From NCBI GenBank assembly GCA_937885735.1, contig CALABN010000366.1, positions 1 through 14,664 of the forward strand: DNA of 14,664 nt, given 5' to 3'. This stretch comes from an uncultured Bacteroidota bacterium. Lineage in GTDB: Bacteria > Bacteroidota > Bacteroidia > Bacteroidales > SZUA-534. Each line of letters starts with the position of its first letter. Position 1 is the stretch's first letter. The translations under genes were made by a program, and so were the position numbers. This document shows positions 7,012-13,697 of the stretch, one piece after another. The notes under the pieces are model-generated. The model did not search any database. It was not told the DNA's origin and was given only the letters and a program-made list of their open reading frames with translations.

Positions 7012-8328
7012 CTAAACTCTTTTGACAAGATTTGCCAATTCTTCAGCCCGAGCCTTCCTTGACAGTTTGTCGGTGTTTGTTGAATTGCAGGCAATTCGCC
7101 CGTTGACCTTGAATTCTTCATACAAATCGGTCAAAACTTGAGAAAGGTGATTCTTGTCGCGCACTACTATTCCCGAATGGGTTTCATTTATAAGGTCTTC
7201 TTGCAGATGAGTGCTTAAATCATCGAATTCCTTCATCGAATAGAACTGTTTCTTGAGTTCCTGCGCTTCTGCGTCATTGGAGTAGCAAAGCAGAATTTTC
7301 CGTTTTATCCCAATATAGTCGTAGATTTTTGTGCCGAGAATGGAGTAGTCGTTAAATAATAATAAAACATTATGGGTAGATATCGTTTTTAATAAATTGG
7401 CATTGTCTATTTTAGGGTATAGATTTATATGATGTTTTAATTCGGAATTGAATTCTTTTATGTCGATGCCCGTTCTGTTGCTTATGCCATAAAAGTTTAT
7501 TTCGAATGTTATATTGACATTTGATTCGATAAATTCTGAAAATACGCGTAATACACTTTCCAGGGGATGCCACTTGTATATTGTTCCGATAAAAGCAAAT
7601 TTCAAGCAATCGCTGTCTTGCTCAATGTTTAGGGTTGAATTTACGGTCTCTTGATCGTATCCGTTGGGAATTATTTCAAATGGTCGGTTGACCAATTGCT
7701 TAATTTGGCTTATAATATAGTCGCTTACAGTTGTAATGCATTTTGCTGAATTTGACAACTTCCTTTCTAAAAAGGAGTTCCACATTTTTAAAATCCAGTT
7801 GCCGCTTCTGCTTACATTTTGTGTCCAAGGGTCTCTGTAGTCCGCAATCCAATGAATGTTGTGGATTTTGCTCAATTTTGATGCATACTTGAAAAGCACA
7901 AATGGTTCGCCAGTGGCTATTATTGCATCCACTTTGTGTTCTTTTAGGTATTTGCAGGCGCCACGGTACAGCCCTGATTTTGGCCCGATGTAGAAAATGA
8001 ATTGTGCAAATTCATAAAAAGCGGAAACAGCCTTTCTGACCAATGAGAACCTGTCTTTCCCATATTTCAGGAGAATCCTGTTTGCCAAGTTCGGCTTGTA
8101 TGGGGTTCGGATAATGGTGCCAAATTCTGTGTCTTCAACTATTGTTTCCTTCGATTTGCTTGACGCAATGTAGTCGCGTTCGTCACCGAAATCATTTCCC
8201 CATTGGCGAGTGACGACAATAGGGTACACGCCATACTCTTTCAGGTATTTATACCACGAGTAAGGTCGTAGTCCACCAACCGAAACGTATGGAGGAAAAT
8301 CGTATGCAAGTATCAATAGTTGTTTCAT
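7012..8328 (-). CDS. GT4-like glycosyltransferase
   Basis: A 438-residue GT-B glycosyltransferase. The N-terminal half starts MKQLLILAYDFPPYVSVGG (a GG loop at 18-19) and has DYRDPW at 163-168. The hinge IPNGYD (220-225) leads into FIGTIY (246-251), the usual start of the donor-binding domain. GTKIYDYIG (332-340) stands where most GT4 enzymes have the GKxxEY acceptor/donor motif. No signal peptide is present. It would act in the cytoplasm on surface polysaccharide or glycolipid; the sugar is not predictable. It starts 5 bp after the FKBP gene, so the two are probably one transcript. The middle (about 7320-7560) is visibly more AT-rich than both neighbours, a hint of transfer often seen in glycosyltransferase genes. 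It converges on the U32 gene with a 20-bp gap. Confidence 0.85.
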   Translation of the reverse strand: MKQLLILAYDFPPYVSVGGLRPYSWYKYLKEYGVYPIVVTRQWGNDFGDERDYIASSKSKETIVEDTEFGTIIRTPYKPNLANRILLKYGKDRFSLVRKAVSAFYEFAQFIFYIGPKSGLYRGACKYLKEHKVDAIIATGEPFVLFKYASKLSKIHNIHWIADYRDPWTQNVSRSGNWILKMWNSFLERKLSNSAKCITTVSDYIISQIKQLVNRPFEIIPNGYDQETVNSTLNIEQDSDCLKFAFIGTIYKWHPLESVLRVFSEFIESNVNITFEINFYGISNRTGIDIKEFNSELKHHINLYPKIDNANLLKTISTHNVLLLFNDYSILGTKIYDYIGIKRKILLCYSNDAEAQELKKQFYSMKEFDDLSTHLQEDLINETHSGIVVRDKNHLSQVLTDLYEEFKVNGRIACNSTNTDKLSRKARAEELANLVKRV

Positions 8329-8333
8329 ATCCC

Positions 8334-9488
8334 TTACTCAATTACATCCAAAATCTCAACATCGAAAATCAAGTCGGCATTGGCGGGAATTGTAGGAGGA
8401 AGCCCTTCTTCGCCGTAGGCCAGGTTTGAGGGTATCAGCAACTGGAACCGTGAGCCTCTGCGCATCAGTAGCGAGGCCTCGTCCCAGCCGTCAATGATGA
8501 TTCCTGCGCCGACGGGGTATCTTATTGGCGATTCGCGCTTCACCGACGAGTCGAAAAGCGTGCCGTCGGGCAGATAGGCCGAGTAGTGTGCCGTGACTAC
8601 GCTGTTCTTTGCAATTAGTTCGCCATATCCAGGCTCGAAAACAATGTATCGCAGGCCCGAAGCCGTGGTTATGGTATCGAGTTCCGATGCGTCCCATTTC
8701 TCAACCATTATCTCTTTCGAGATGCGCACCATTTCAATGTCGAGGGTTATGTCGGACTTTGGAGGAATGCGGTTGCCGTAGCCTTCTTCACCGAATGCCA
8801 GGTTCCAAGGAATTGTGAATCTGTATTTTCCACCTTCGGGAATTAGCAAGAATGCAGTGTCCAGGCCTTCAAAAGTCTCGCCACAGCCTGCCGTGAACCT
8901 TATGGGCTCGCCAGAACGGACTGTGGAAGAATAGATACTGCCGTCGGGAAGCCAGCCAGTGTAGTGTACATAAACGTTGTCGCCCTTTGATGCAGGGTTC
9001 CCGTGTCCGTTTTGCACAGCGTAGTACACAATGCCGTTTGGCAGTTTGTTGGCAGTTATGCCGTTGGTATCCAGAGGTTTTATGGCCTCAAAAACATCAA
9101 CCTGAATGACTTTTATCTCAAAATGTAGAGTCGAATTTTCGGGGATTCCAGCCAATGCCATTTTCCCGTAGCCCAAGTGTGGCGGCACCGTCAAACTGAT
9201 TTTTCCGCCTTCGCCAATCAATGGCAGAGCCTCTTCCCAGCCTTTTATCAACTGTCCTTGTCCAAGCCAGAAATCGACGCAACCTGTTTCTTCAGTCGAA
9301 ACGAAAATGGTGTCATTGTCGAGCCAGCCAGTGTATTCGAGCCATACTCGACAGCCCTTTTGAGGGTGTTTGTCGTTGCCAGGCTCGTCAATTTTGTACT
9401 TAAGTCCCGATGCCGTTGTCGTGAATTGCGCCGTTGCAATATTGGCCGACAAGCAGATGATAGCCATTATGACGATGCCAGTTTTCAT
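8334..9488 (-). CDS. Exported protein with three FKBP-type peptidyl-prolyl isomerase domains
   Basis: A 384-residue protein with a signal peptide (residues 1-20, ending IATA before Q) and three consecutive FKBP domains at about 24-131, 147-256 and 274-383. Each has the TASGL/PNGI start, a YTGWL or YSAYL strand, and a closing strand such as LIFDVEILDV. The active-site residues differ. Domain 3 keeps the canonical FD (312-313) and W (335 in DGWDEA). Domain 1 has FV in place of FD but keeps W84. Domain 2 has YS in place of FD and L209 in place of W. Domain 3 is therefore the most likely proline isomerase, and the others may bind proteins as chaperones. There is no lipobox cysteine, so it is probably periplasmic. 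It leads the glycosyltransferase gene by 5 bp. Confidence 0.93.
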   Translation of the reverse strand: MKTGIVIMAIICLSANIATAQFTTTASGLKYKIDEPGNDKHPQKGCRVWLEYTGWLDNDTIFVSTEETGCVDFWLGQGQLIKGWEEALPLIGEGGKISLTVPPHLGYGKMALAGIPENSTLHFEIKVIQVDVFEAIKPLDTNGITANKLPNGIVYYAVQNGHGNPASKGDNVYVHYTGWLPDGSIYSSTVRSGEPIRFTAGCGETFEGLDTAFLLIPEGGKYRFTIPWNLAFGEEGYGNRIPPKSDITLDIEMVRISKEIMVEKWDASELDTITTASGLRYIVFEPGYGELIAKNSVVTAHYSAYLPDGTLFDSSVKRESPIRYPVGAGIIIDGWDEASLLMRRGSRFQLLIPSNLAYGEEGLPPTIPANADLIFDVEILDVIE

Positions 9489-9497
9489 ATTCGTAAA

Positions 9498-9594
9498 GTT
9501 GAAGGTTGAAAGTTTAATCGTTTAAAAGTTGAGAGGTTGAGTCGTTGATTTGTTTAAAGGTTTCACTTTGGCTGTTAGCTCTTAATTCTTAATT
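9498..9594. repeat. Degenerate heptad repeats, GTTGAAG-type and CTTAATT
   Basis: Just upstream of the FKBP gene the DNA is built of 7-bp words: GTTGAAG, GTTGAAA, GTTTAAT, then with slips GTTGAGA and GGTTGAG, ending in two perfect CTTAATT copies (9581-9594). It is non-coding and has no clear -7 box for the FKBP gene. It belongs to the same heptad-rich region as 9640-9765. Confidence 0.6.
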
Positions 9595-9612
9595 GGAAAA
9601 TCCTAATCCCGA

Positions 9613-9630
9613 TCCCGATAGCTATCGGGA
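9613..9630. repeat. Perfect 18-bp palindrome
   Basis: TCCCGATAGCTATCGGGA is a perfect inverted repeat, preceded by an extra overlapping ATCCCG and followed by TTCCGGGA. A palindrome with this core recurs in many Bacteroidetes genomes as far as I recall, so it may be a repeated palindromic element of the phylum. It stands between two heptad arrays, in the gap between the rhomboid and FKBP genes, and could form a terminator-like hairpin, though no T run follows it. Confidence 0.8.
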
Positions 9631-9639
9631 CTTCCGGGA

Positions 9640-9765
9640 CTACATTCTAAATCCTACATTCTACATTCTACATCCTACATTCTACATTCTAAATCCTACA
9701 TTCTAAATCCTACATCCTACATTCTACATTCTAAATTCTAAATCCTACATTCTAAATCCTAAATA
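9640..9765. repeat. Heptad tandem array CTA(C/A)AT(T/C), 18 copies
   Basis: Eighteen uninterrupted 7-bp units cover 126 bp. All fit CTA[CA]AT[TC], except the last, which ends in A. The two variable positions (fourth and seventh bases) give mainly CTACATT, CTAAATC and CTACATC in irregular order. Spacing never slips. The array ends two bases before the rhomboid stop codon (9767-9769), so it would lie at the start of that gene's 3' untranslated region. No ORF runs through it in a supported frame. Confidence 0.92.
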
Positions 9766-9766
9766 A

Positions 9767-10600
9767 TCAGTATCCTTCCCATTGCCCCATATTGCCACGT
9801 TTGTTCCAATATTTGATAAGAAGGAACCCGAACAGCATTCCGCCGAGGTGTGCAAAGTGAGCCACATTGTCGTTGGCTTGAGGAGTGATTATTGCAAACA
9901 GTTCAATCAGTCCGTAACCAAGAACAAACCATTTAGCCTTGATAGGAATAGGCGGAAAGAGCAACATCAGTTGGACATTTGGGAACATCATTCCAAAAGC
10001 GAGCAGTACGCCAAACACGGCACCCGATGCGCCTACAGTCGGGGTATCGGCAAATTCAGTGAACAGTTTGCGTGCGGTTCCCATAGCCCGTTCAATCAGC
10101 ATTGGGTTGTCTGGCGAAGCCGAATAACTGTCAACCAAGTCGTTTACCCACGTTGCAGGGTGGTCAAGGTTTCCACGTATTAAGCGCATAAATAGGTCGG
10201 GGTCAGGAGTGTTGATGAACGCCGTTATTTCCGCTTGCAGGCTCGACAGCGATATGTATCCCACAATGTTTTGGCATAAGGCTGCGCCTATGCCAGTCAC
10301 AAGGTAGAACAGAAGGAATCTTTTACCGCCCCATACCTGTTCAAGCACACGGCCAAACATCACCAGGGCGAACATATTGAAGAAAATGTGCGCAATGTTG
10401 CCGTGCATAAACATATAAGTCACCAACTGAATTGGCGAGAAAAGTTCCGATTGGAAATTGTGCAAGGCGGTCCAGTCAGTTAGGCTGATGCCTGAACGCG
10501 ACAGTAGTTGGTCGGCCAAAAAGACAATTATATTAATGAGTAGAAGATTCTTTGTTACGTTTGGCAGATTTCCGAAAATTGATGTTCTAAATCCTTGCAT
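9767..10600 (-). CDS. Rhomboid family intramembrane serine protease
   Basis: A 277-residue inner-membrane protein with six hydrophobic helices. The catalytic serine lies in GASG (S192) and the catalytic histidine in AHLGGMLFG (H251). The HxxxN motif of the second helix is present (H71 to N75, in HGNIAHIFFN). A long soluble-looking loop (about residues 118-185) separates the third and fourth helices, larger than in GlpG. All catalytic parts are intact, so it should cleave membrane proteins within their helices; substrates are unknown. The gene follows mutL on the same strand after a 70-bp gap filled with two palindromic repeat units, so it may be on the mutL transcript or separate. No -7 box is apparent in that gap. 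Confidence 0.92.
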   Translation of the reverse strand: MQGFRTSIFGNLPNVTKNLLLINIIVFLADQLLSRSGISLTDWTALHNFQSELFSPIQLVTYMFMHGNIAHIFFNMFALVMFGRVLEQVWGGKRFLLFYLVTGIGAALCQNIVGYISLSSLQAEITAFINTPDPDLFMRLIRGNLDHPATWVNDLVDSYSASPDNPMLIERAMGTARKLFTEFADTPTVGASGAVFGVLLAFGMMFPNVQLMLLFPPIPIKAKWFVLGYGLIELFAIITPQANDNVAHFAHLGGMLFGFLLIKYWNKRGNMGQWEGY

Positions 10601-10613
10601 AGTTATATTTATA

Positions 10614-10676
10614 TTTCAAACGGTGAATTTATAGAACTCACCTGTATTTCAAATATTGAATTTATCGAATTCACCT
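10614..10676. repeat. Dispersed 30-bp palindromic repeat, copies 2 and 3 in tandem
   Basis: Positions 10614-10643 are identical to 4631-4660. After three bases a second unit at 10647-10676 matches at 25 of 30 bases. The second unit has its own short palindromes, TTCAA-ATA-TTGAA and GAATT-TATCG-AATTC. Its last six bases hold the mutL stop codon (10671-10673), so the repeat forms the very end of mutL and its 3' flank. Position and pairing suit an RNA hairpin between mutL and the rhomboid gene. Confidence 0.85.
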
Positions 10677-12533
10677 AAATAATTTGTCAATGTCGTCGAT
10701 TCCGATAATGGAAACAATAGGTTTGCCCGAAGGCGTTATGTTTGGCATTTGGCAGGCAAAAAGTCGGTTGTTTATGTCCGCCATTTCCTCTTGCGACAGT
10801 TGCTTGCCGTAGCCAATGGCCAGGTATTTCGACATTGACGCCACAATTGTCTCTTTCATCGAGTCCTTTATTGCAATGTAGTCCTCGCCAGTCAGCATCA
10901 GCATTGAGTTGAGCCAATCTTTGAGTTCCTTTTCGGGAAAATTGGCAGGAATGGCCGTGAACGAGAAGCAGTTGCCACCCAGTTCGTTTATCTCAAAGCC
11001 CAGTTTCTCAAGGTCAGGCATCATTTGCCTGAAAAGGTCGGTGTCTTTCAGGTTTAGGTCGATGCGTTCGGGGTAGAGCAGTCGTTGCGAAGCGTCGGCA
11101 TCAGTGTTCCGAATCATCATCTTTTCAAAAAGGATTCGTTCGTGGGCGCGGTGCTGGTCTATCACCATTAGGCCCGATTTCACGCTTGTCAGAATGTATT
11201 TCCCTTTCAGTTGGAAGAATTTTCCGTTCGTTTGCAGTTGTTGTTCGCTGTCCAGCGACAGATTCTGTTGCGCTTCGGCGTTGCTGTTTGTGGCAACGGG
11301 CTCTTCGGTGTTGTTTGAAGATGTAGAGCCGTTTTCAAACCCTTCGTAGAGTTTTTGCCAATCAATGCTTTTGTCCGACATTCGGCTTCTGAAAGTGGCT
11401 TGCTGGCTGGTGCCGTTGCCCTTGTTGCTCTCAAACGGGTTGTATCCTGGATTGTAGTGTATTTCGGGCGGTCTTACCTCGTCGTTCTTGTTGAAGGTGG
11501 GGAATTCGAGCCTGTTTTCGATGCTGAAGTCAATTGACGGCACCACGCTGAACTTGCCCAAGGCCTCTTTCACGGTGGCCTGAAGGATTGGCCATATCGA
11601 CTGCTCGTTTTCAAACTTTATTTCCGTCTTTGTCGGGTGTATGTTTATGTCGATAGTCGAGGGGTCCACCTCAATGTAAATGAAGAATGTTGGATTCTTG
11701 CCTGCTGGCAACAGTTGGTCGTAGGCCCTTTGCACGGCGCGGTAGAACCCAGGGTGCTTCATAAATCGCCCGTTGACAAAAAAGTATTGGTCGGCATTCG
11801 ATTTTGCGGAGTCGGGTGTTCCGACATAACCCTTGATTCTTGCCATTGACGTTTCCGATTCTATCGGTAGCAGACTCTTGCTCAACGATTTGCCTGCAAC
11901 ACCCAATATGCGGTTCATACTGTTTGATGCCACCAGGTTCAGCATCTCAATGCCGTTGTGCGACAGCGACATTTCAACGTTTGGGTGTGCCAATGCCACA
12001 CGGTAGAATTCTTCGGTTATGTGTCCCATTTCAACACTGTCCGATTTCAGGAATTTCCGCCTTGCGGGAACGTTGTAGAACAGGTTCTTCACCATTATGT
12101 TGGTGCCGTTGGGGCACGATGTCGGCTCTTGCACTTCAACTTCGGAGCCACTCATTTTTATAAGTGTGCCCACCTCGTCGCCGTATTTGCGGGTGCGCAT
12201 CTCAACGGTGGCTATTGCCACTATTGATGCCATAGCCTCGCCACGGAAGCCCATTGTCTGAATGTCGAACAGGTCGCTTGCCTTCTGAATCTTTGATGTC
12301 GCGTGGCGCTCAAAGCACATTCTGGCGTCGGTTTCCGACATTCCGCATCCGTTGTCAATTACCTGAATGAGCGTCTTGCCTGCGTCCTTTACAATCACCT
12401 GGATTTTAGTGGCGCCAGCATCAATCGAATTCTCAACCAATTCCTTAATCACAGAGGCAGGGCGTTGAACAACCTCGCCAGCCGCAATCTGGTTGGCCAC
12501 GTGGTCTGGTAGCAGGTTTATGATATCGGACAT
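10671..12533 (-). CDS. mutL: DNA mismatch repair protein MutL
   Basis: A 620-residue MutL that couples MutS mismatch recognition to strand repair. The N-terminal GHKL ATPase is complete: ELVENSIDAGA with catalytic E34 and N35, IDNGCGM (59-65), RHATSKI (76-82) and GFRGEA (95-100). A poorly ordered, Asn/Ser-rich linker covers about 340-435. The C-terminal dimerisation domain has DQHRAHERILFE (459-470), fitting the DQHxxxE(x4)E metal site of nicking MutL proteins. The usual late CPHGRP motif reads TPSGKP (600-605), lacking the Cys and His ligands. The ATG follows the stop of the small upstream gene after a single base, so the two are translationally coupled. The stop codon lies inside a dispersed repeat. 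Confidence 0.98.
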   Translation of the reverse strand: MSDIINLLPDHVANQIAAGEVVQRPASVIKELVENSIDAGATKIQVIVKDAGKTLIQVIDNGCGMSETDARMCFERHATSKIQKASDLFDIQTMGFRGEAMASIVAIATVEMRTRKYGDEVGTLIKMSGSEVEVQEPTSCPNGTNIMVKNLFYNVPARRKFLKSDSVEMGHITEEFYRVALAHPNVEMSLSHNGIEMLNLVASNSMNRILGVAGKSLSKSLLPIESETSMARIKGYVGTPDSAKSNADQYFFVNGRFMKHPGFYRAVQRAYDQLLPAGKNPTFFIYIEVDPSTIDINIHPTKTEIKFENEQSIWPILQATVKEALGKFSVVPSIDFSIENRLEFPTFNKNDEVRPPEIHYNPGYNPFESNKGNGTSQQATFRSRMSDKSIDWQKLYEGFENGSTSSNNTEEPVATNSNAEAQQNLSLDSEQQLQTNGKFFQLKGKYILTSVKSGLMVIDQHRAHERILFEKMMIRNTDADASQRLLYPERIDLNLKDTDLFRQMMPDLEKLGFEINELGGNCFSFTAIPANFPEKELKDWLNSMLMLTGEDYIAIKDSMKETIVASMSKYLAIGYGKQLSQEEMADINNRLFACQMPNITPSGKPIVSIIGIDDIDKLFR

Positions 12534-12534
12534 A

Positions 12535-12795
12535 TTAACTCAAAAAACGTTGTTGGAGAAAGTAGTAGACGGCAACCAGGATAATGAATATGATGAAAAT
12601 CCTTTTGTTCGACTTTTGGCGTTCCTTGCGTGCAAAATGAATGAAGTTTGGTGCCTCGTCAATTTGCTCGCCTTGTGAACAGCGGTATTCGCGCTCAATC
12701 TTCTTTTGACGTTCCTGACGTTTGTCGGCCTGCTCGTTGTAGAACATTGGCTTGTAGTCGTACTGACGGTGTCCTGGTAGTTTGATAAATGCCAT
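12535..12795 (-). CDS. Small conserved Bacteroidetes protein upstream of mutL, one membrane helix
   Basis: An 86-residue protein starting MAFIKLPGHRQYDYKPMFYN. The (F/Y)(N/D)YxPxFY pattern near the start resembles small Bacteroidetes proteins next to mutL, which databases sometimes mislabel as riboflavin synthase beta subunit. A charged middle (QADKRQERQKKIEREYR) is followed by one hydrophobic helix, RIFIIFIILVAVYYFL (65-80), and a short basic end, so it is probably a tail-anchored inner-membrane protein. I chose the ATG at 12795 because the family starts there and a -7 box lies 21 bp upstream; the frame is open to 13002, but the extra part is intergenic. Its stop is one base from the mutL ATG. 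The function is unknown. Confidence 0.8.
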   Translation of the reverse strand: MAFIKLPGHRQYDYKPMFYNEQADKRQERQKKIEREYRCSQGEQIDEAPNFIHFARKERQKSNKRIFIIFIILVAVYYFLQQRFLS

Positions 12796-12815
12796 TTTTT
12801 TACTGTTTGTTTTTG

Positions 12816-12823
12816 CAAATGTA
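12816..12823 (-). promoter_or_regulatory. Predicted -7 box for the small gene-mutL operon
   Basis: TACATTTG on the reverse strand fits TAnnTTTG and lies 21 bp before the start codon at 12795. The -33 position holds no TTTG and falls inside the left arm of the dispersed palindromic repeat 12830-12899, the same arrangement as at the GT9 promoter. Confidence 0.5.
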
Positions 12824-12829
12824 TTAATA

Positions 12830-12899
12830 AAGGTGGGTCCATAAATTGATTTCGAGAGATTTTTGATTTTTTGTCGAGTAGATTTATGGAACTCGCCTA
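12830..12899. repeat. Dispersed palindromic repeat, long form (48-bp repeat, copy 2)
   Basis: The left end AGGTGGGTCCATAAAT pairs with the right end ATTTATGGAACTCGCCT as a long imperfect inverted repeat around about 35 bp. The interior (12843-12890) matches 4475-4522 at 45 of 48 bases. The right arm (ATTTATGGAACTCGCCT) also resembles the end of the 30-bp repeats (ATTTATAGAACTCACCT), linking the two families. The element covers the -33 region of the mutL operon promoter. Confidence 0.85.
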
Positions 12900-13085
12900 A
12901 ATAGTGAGGAAACACATTGACCTGAATTAATGTTGACATTGATGATGCACAATTTTTTCCTTGTCTGTTACGTTTATCCTTATGTATTTCGATGCAAAAC
13001 ATTCTGATTTACAGTATTTACGAAAGAATTTTGAATAAAAGTCCGTTTTTTTTGCGACTGTGGTTCAAAATTCAAAAAATAGTAG
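12900..13085. other. Intergenic stretch between mutL-operon and tRNA promoters
   Basis: Together with the repeat and the mutL promoter this makes a 344-bp gap without a gene (12796-13139). Apart from AT-rich tracts and a run of T at 13046-13053 I see no ORF, RNA gene or strong hairpin here. A reverse frame is open to 13002, but it shows no family resemblance before the small gene's start. Confidence 0.5.
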
Positions 13086-13093
13086 TATGTTTG
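13086..13093 (+). promoter_or_regulatory. Predicted -7 box for tRNA-Glu and rpsT
   Basis: TATGTTTG fits TAnnTTTG and lies 46 bp before the tRNA. No exact TTTG is found 19 to 21 bp upstream. rpsT follows the tRNA by 25 bp without a terminator, so both are probably read from here. Confidence 0.5.
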
Positions 13094-13139
13094 CACCGCT
13101 AAAATTCCAAGGGATATTAGCAAGGTTCTAATGATATTT

Positions 13140-13211
13140 GGTCGGTTCATCTAAGGGTTAGGATTCAAGATTTTCATTCTTGCCATAGGGGTTCGAATCC
13201 CCTACCGACTA
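13140..13211 (+). tRNA. tRNA-Glu (anticodon UUC)
   Basis: A 72-nt cloverleaf. The acceptor arms GGTCGGT and ACCGACT pair with one G-U at position 1-72. The anticodon stem CAAGA/TCTTG closes the loop TTTTCAT, with anticodon TTC at 13173-13175. The T arm is AGGGG-TTCGAAT-CCCCT, and the discriminator is A at 13211. CCA is not encoded. It lies directly upstream of rpsT, an arrangement I recall from other Bacteroidales. Confidence 0.95.
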
Positions 13212-13236
13212 CAAGTTTTTTAAAAATATTAAGAAA

Positions 13237-13491
13237 ATGGCAAATCATAAGTCATCTGATAAGAGAATTCGTCAAACTGAAACTCGCAACGAGCACAACA
13301 GATATTACGCAAAGACAGCCCGCAATGCTGTCCGTGATTTGCGTGCTACCAAAGTTAAGGCTGATGCTGAAGCAATGCTTCCAAAGGTAAGCGCTTTGCT
13401 TGACAAACTTGCAAAGAACAACATTATCCACAAGAACAAGGCCGCTAACCTTAAGTCTGGTTTGGCTGTTTACGTTAATTCTTTGGCTTAA
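13237..13491 (+). CDS. rpsT: 30S ribosomal protein S20
   Basis: An 84-residue, lysine/arginine/alanine-rich protein starting [20 protein letters not shown], the usual S20 N-terminus. It continues with the family's AVRDLRATK helix, the [16 protein letters not shown] segment and a C-terminal end close to SLA. S20 binds 16S rRNA early in assembly of the small ribosomal subunit. Length and content are normal for the family. It follows tRNA-Glu by 25 bp and ends at a strong intrinsic terminator 20 bp after its stop. Codon choice (many GCT, AAG and CGT) is that of a highly expressed gene. Confidence 0.97.
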   Translation: MANHKSSDKRIRQTETRNEHNRYYAKTARNAVRDLRATKVKADAEAMLPKVSALLDKLAKNNIIHKNKAANLKSGLAVYVNSLA

Positions 13492-13511
13492 TTGTTTATT
13501 AAGATATTTTG

Positions 13512-13549
13512 AAAGCCCTACGTTGAAAAGCGTAGGGCTTTTGTTGTTT
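13512..13549 (+). terminator. Intrinsic terminator after rpsT
   Basis: An 11-bp perfect stem, AAAGCCCTACG and CGTAGGGCTTT, encloses the 8-nt loop TTGAAAAG and is followed by a T-rich tract (TTGTTGTTTTT). The A-rich left side would also let it work on the reverse strand, but no reverse-strand gene ends here. Confidence 0.92.
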
Positions 13550-13642
13550 TTGGGGTATGCGTTTCGTCGCCTTGCCGAAATGCTGAATCCAACATCCACG
13601 CAACCATTTTGCAACTTGTCTCGTCTATCGTTCGATATTTGC

Positions 13643-13650
13643 TATGTTTG
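13643..13650 (+). promoter_or_regulatory. Predicted -7 box for the LPP20-like gene
   Basis: TATGTTTG fits TAnnTTTG, 47 bp before the ATG at 13698, with no consensus TTTG at the right distance upstream. It falls in the 206-bp gap after rpsT, beyond the terminator, where an independent promoter is needed. Confidence 0.45.
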
Positions 13651-13697
13651 TAATTCAAACGATTATTTAAAACTACTTTAGTGGTCTATATTAGTTG

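Noticed and set aside
6995..7022. Terminator between the convergent U32 and glycosyltransferase genes
   Set aside because: Only a 4-bp stem (GAGT/ACTC) before a short T run is visible, too weak to claim.
12796..13002. N-terminal 69-residue extension of the small gene before mutL
   Set aside because: It covers the predicted promoter and the dispersed repeat, and the family-like start MAFIKLP is internal.
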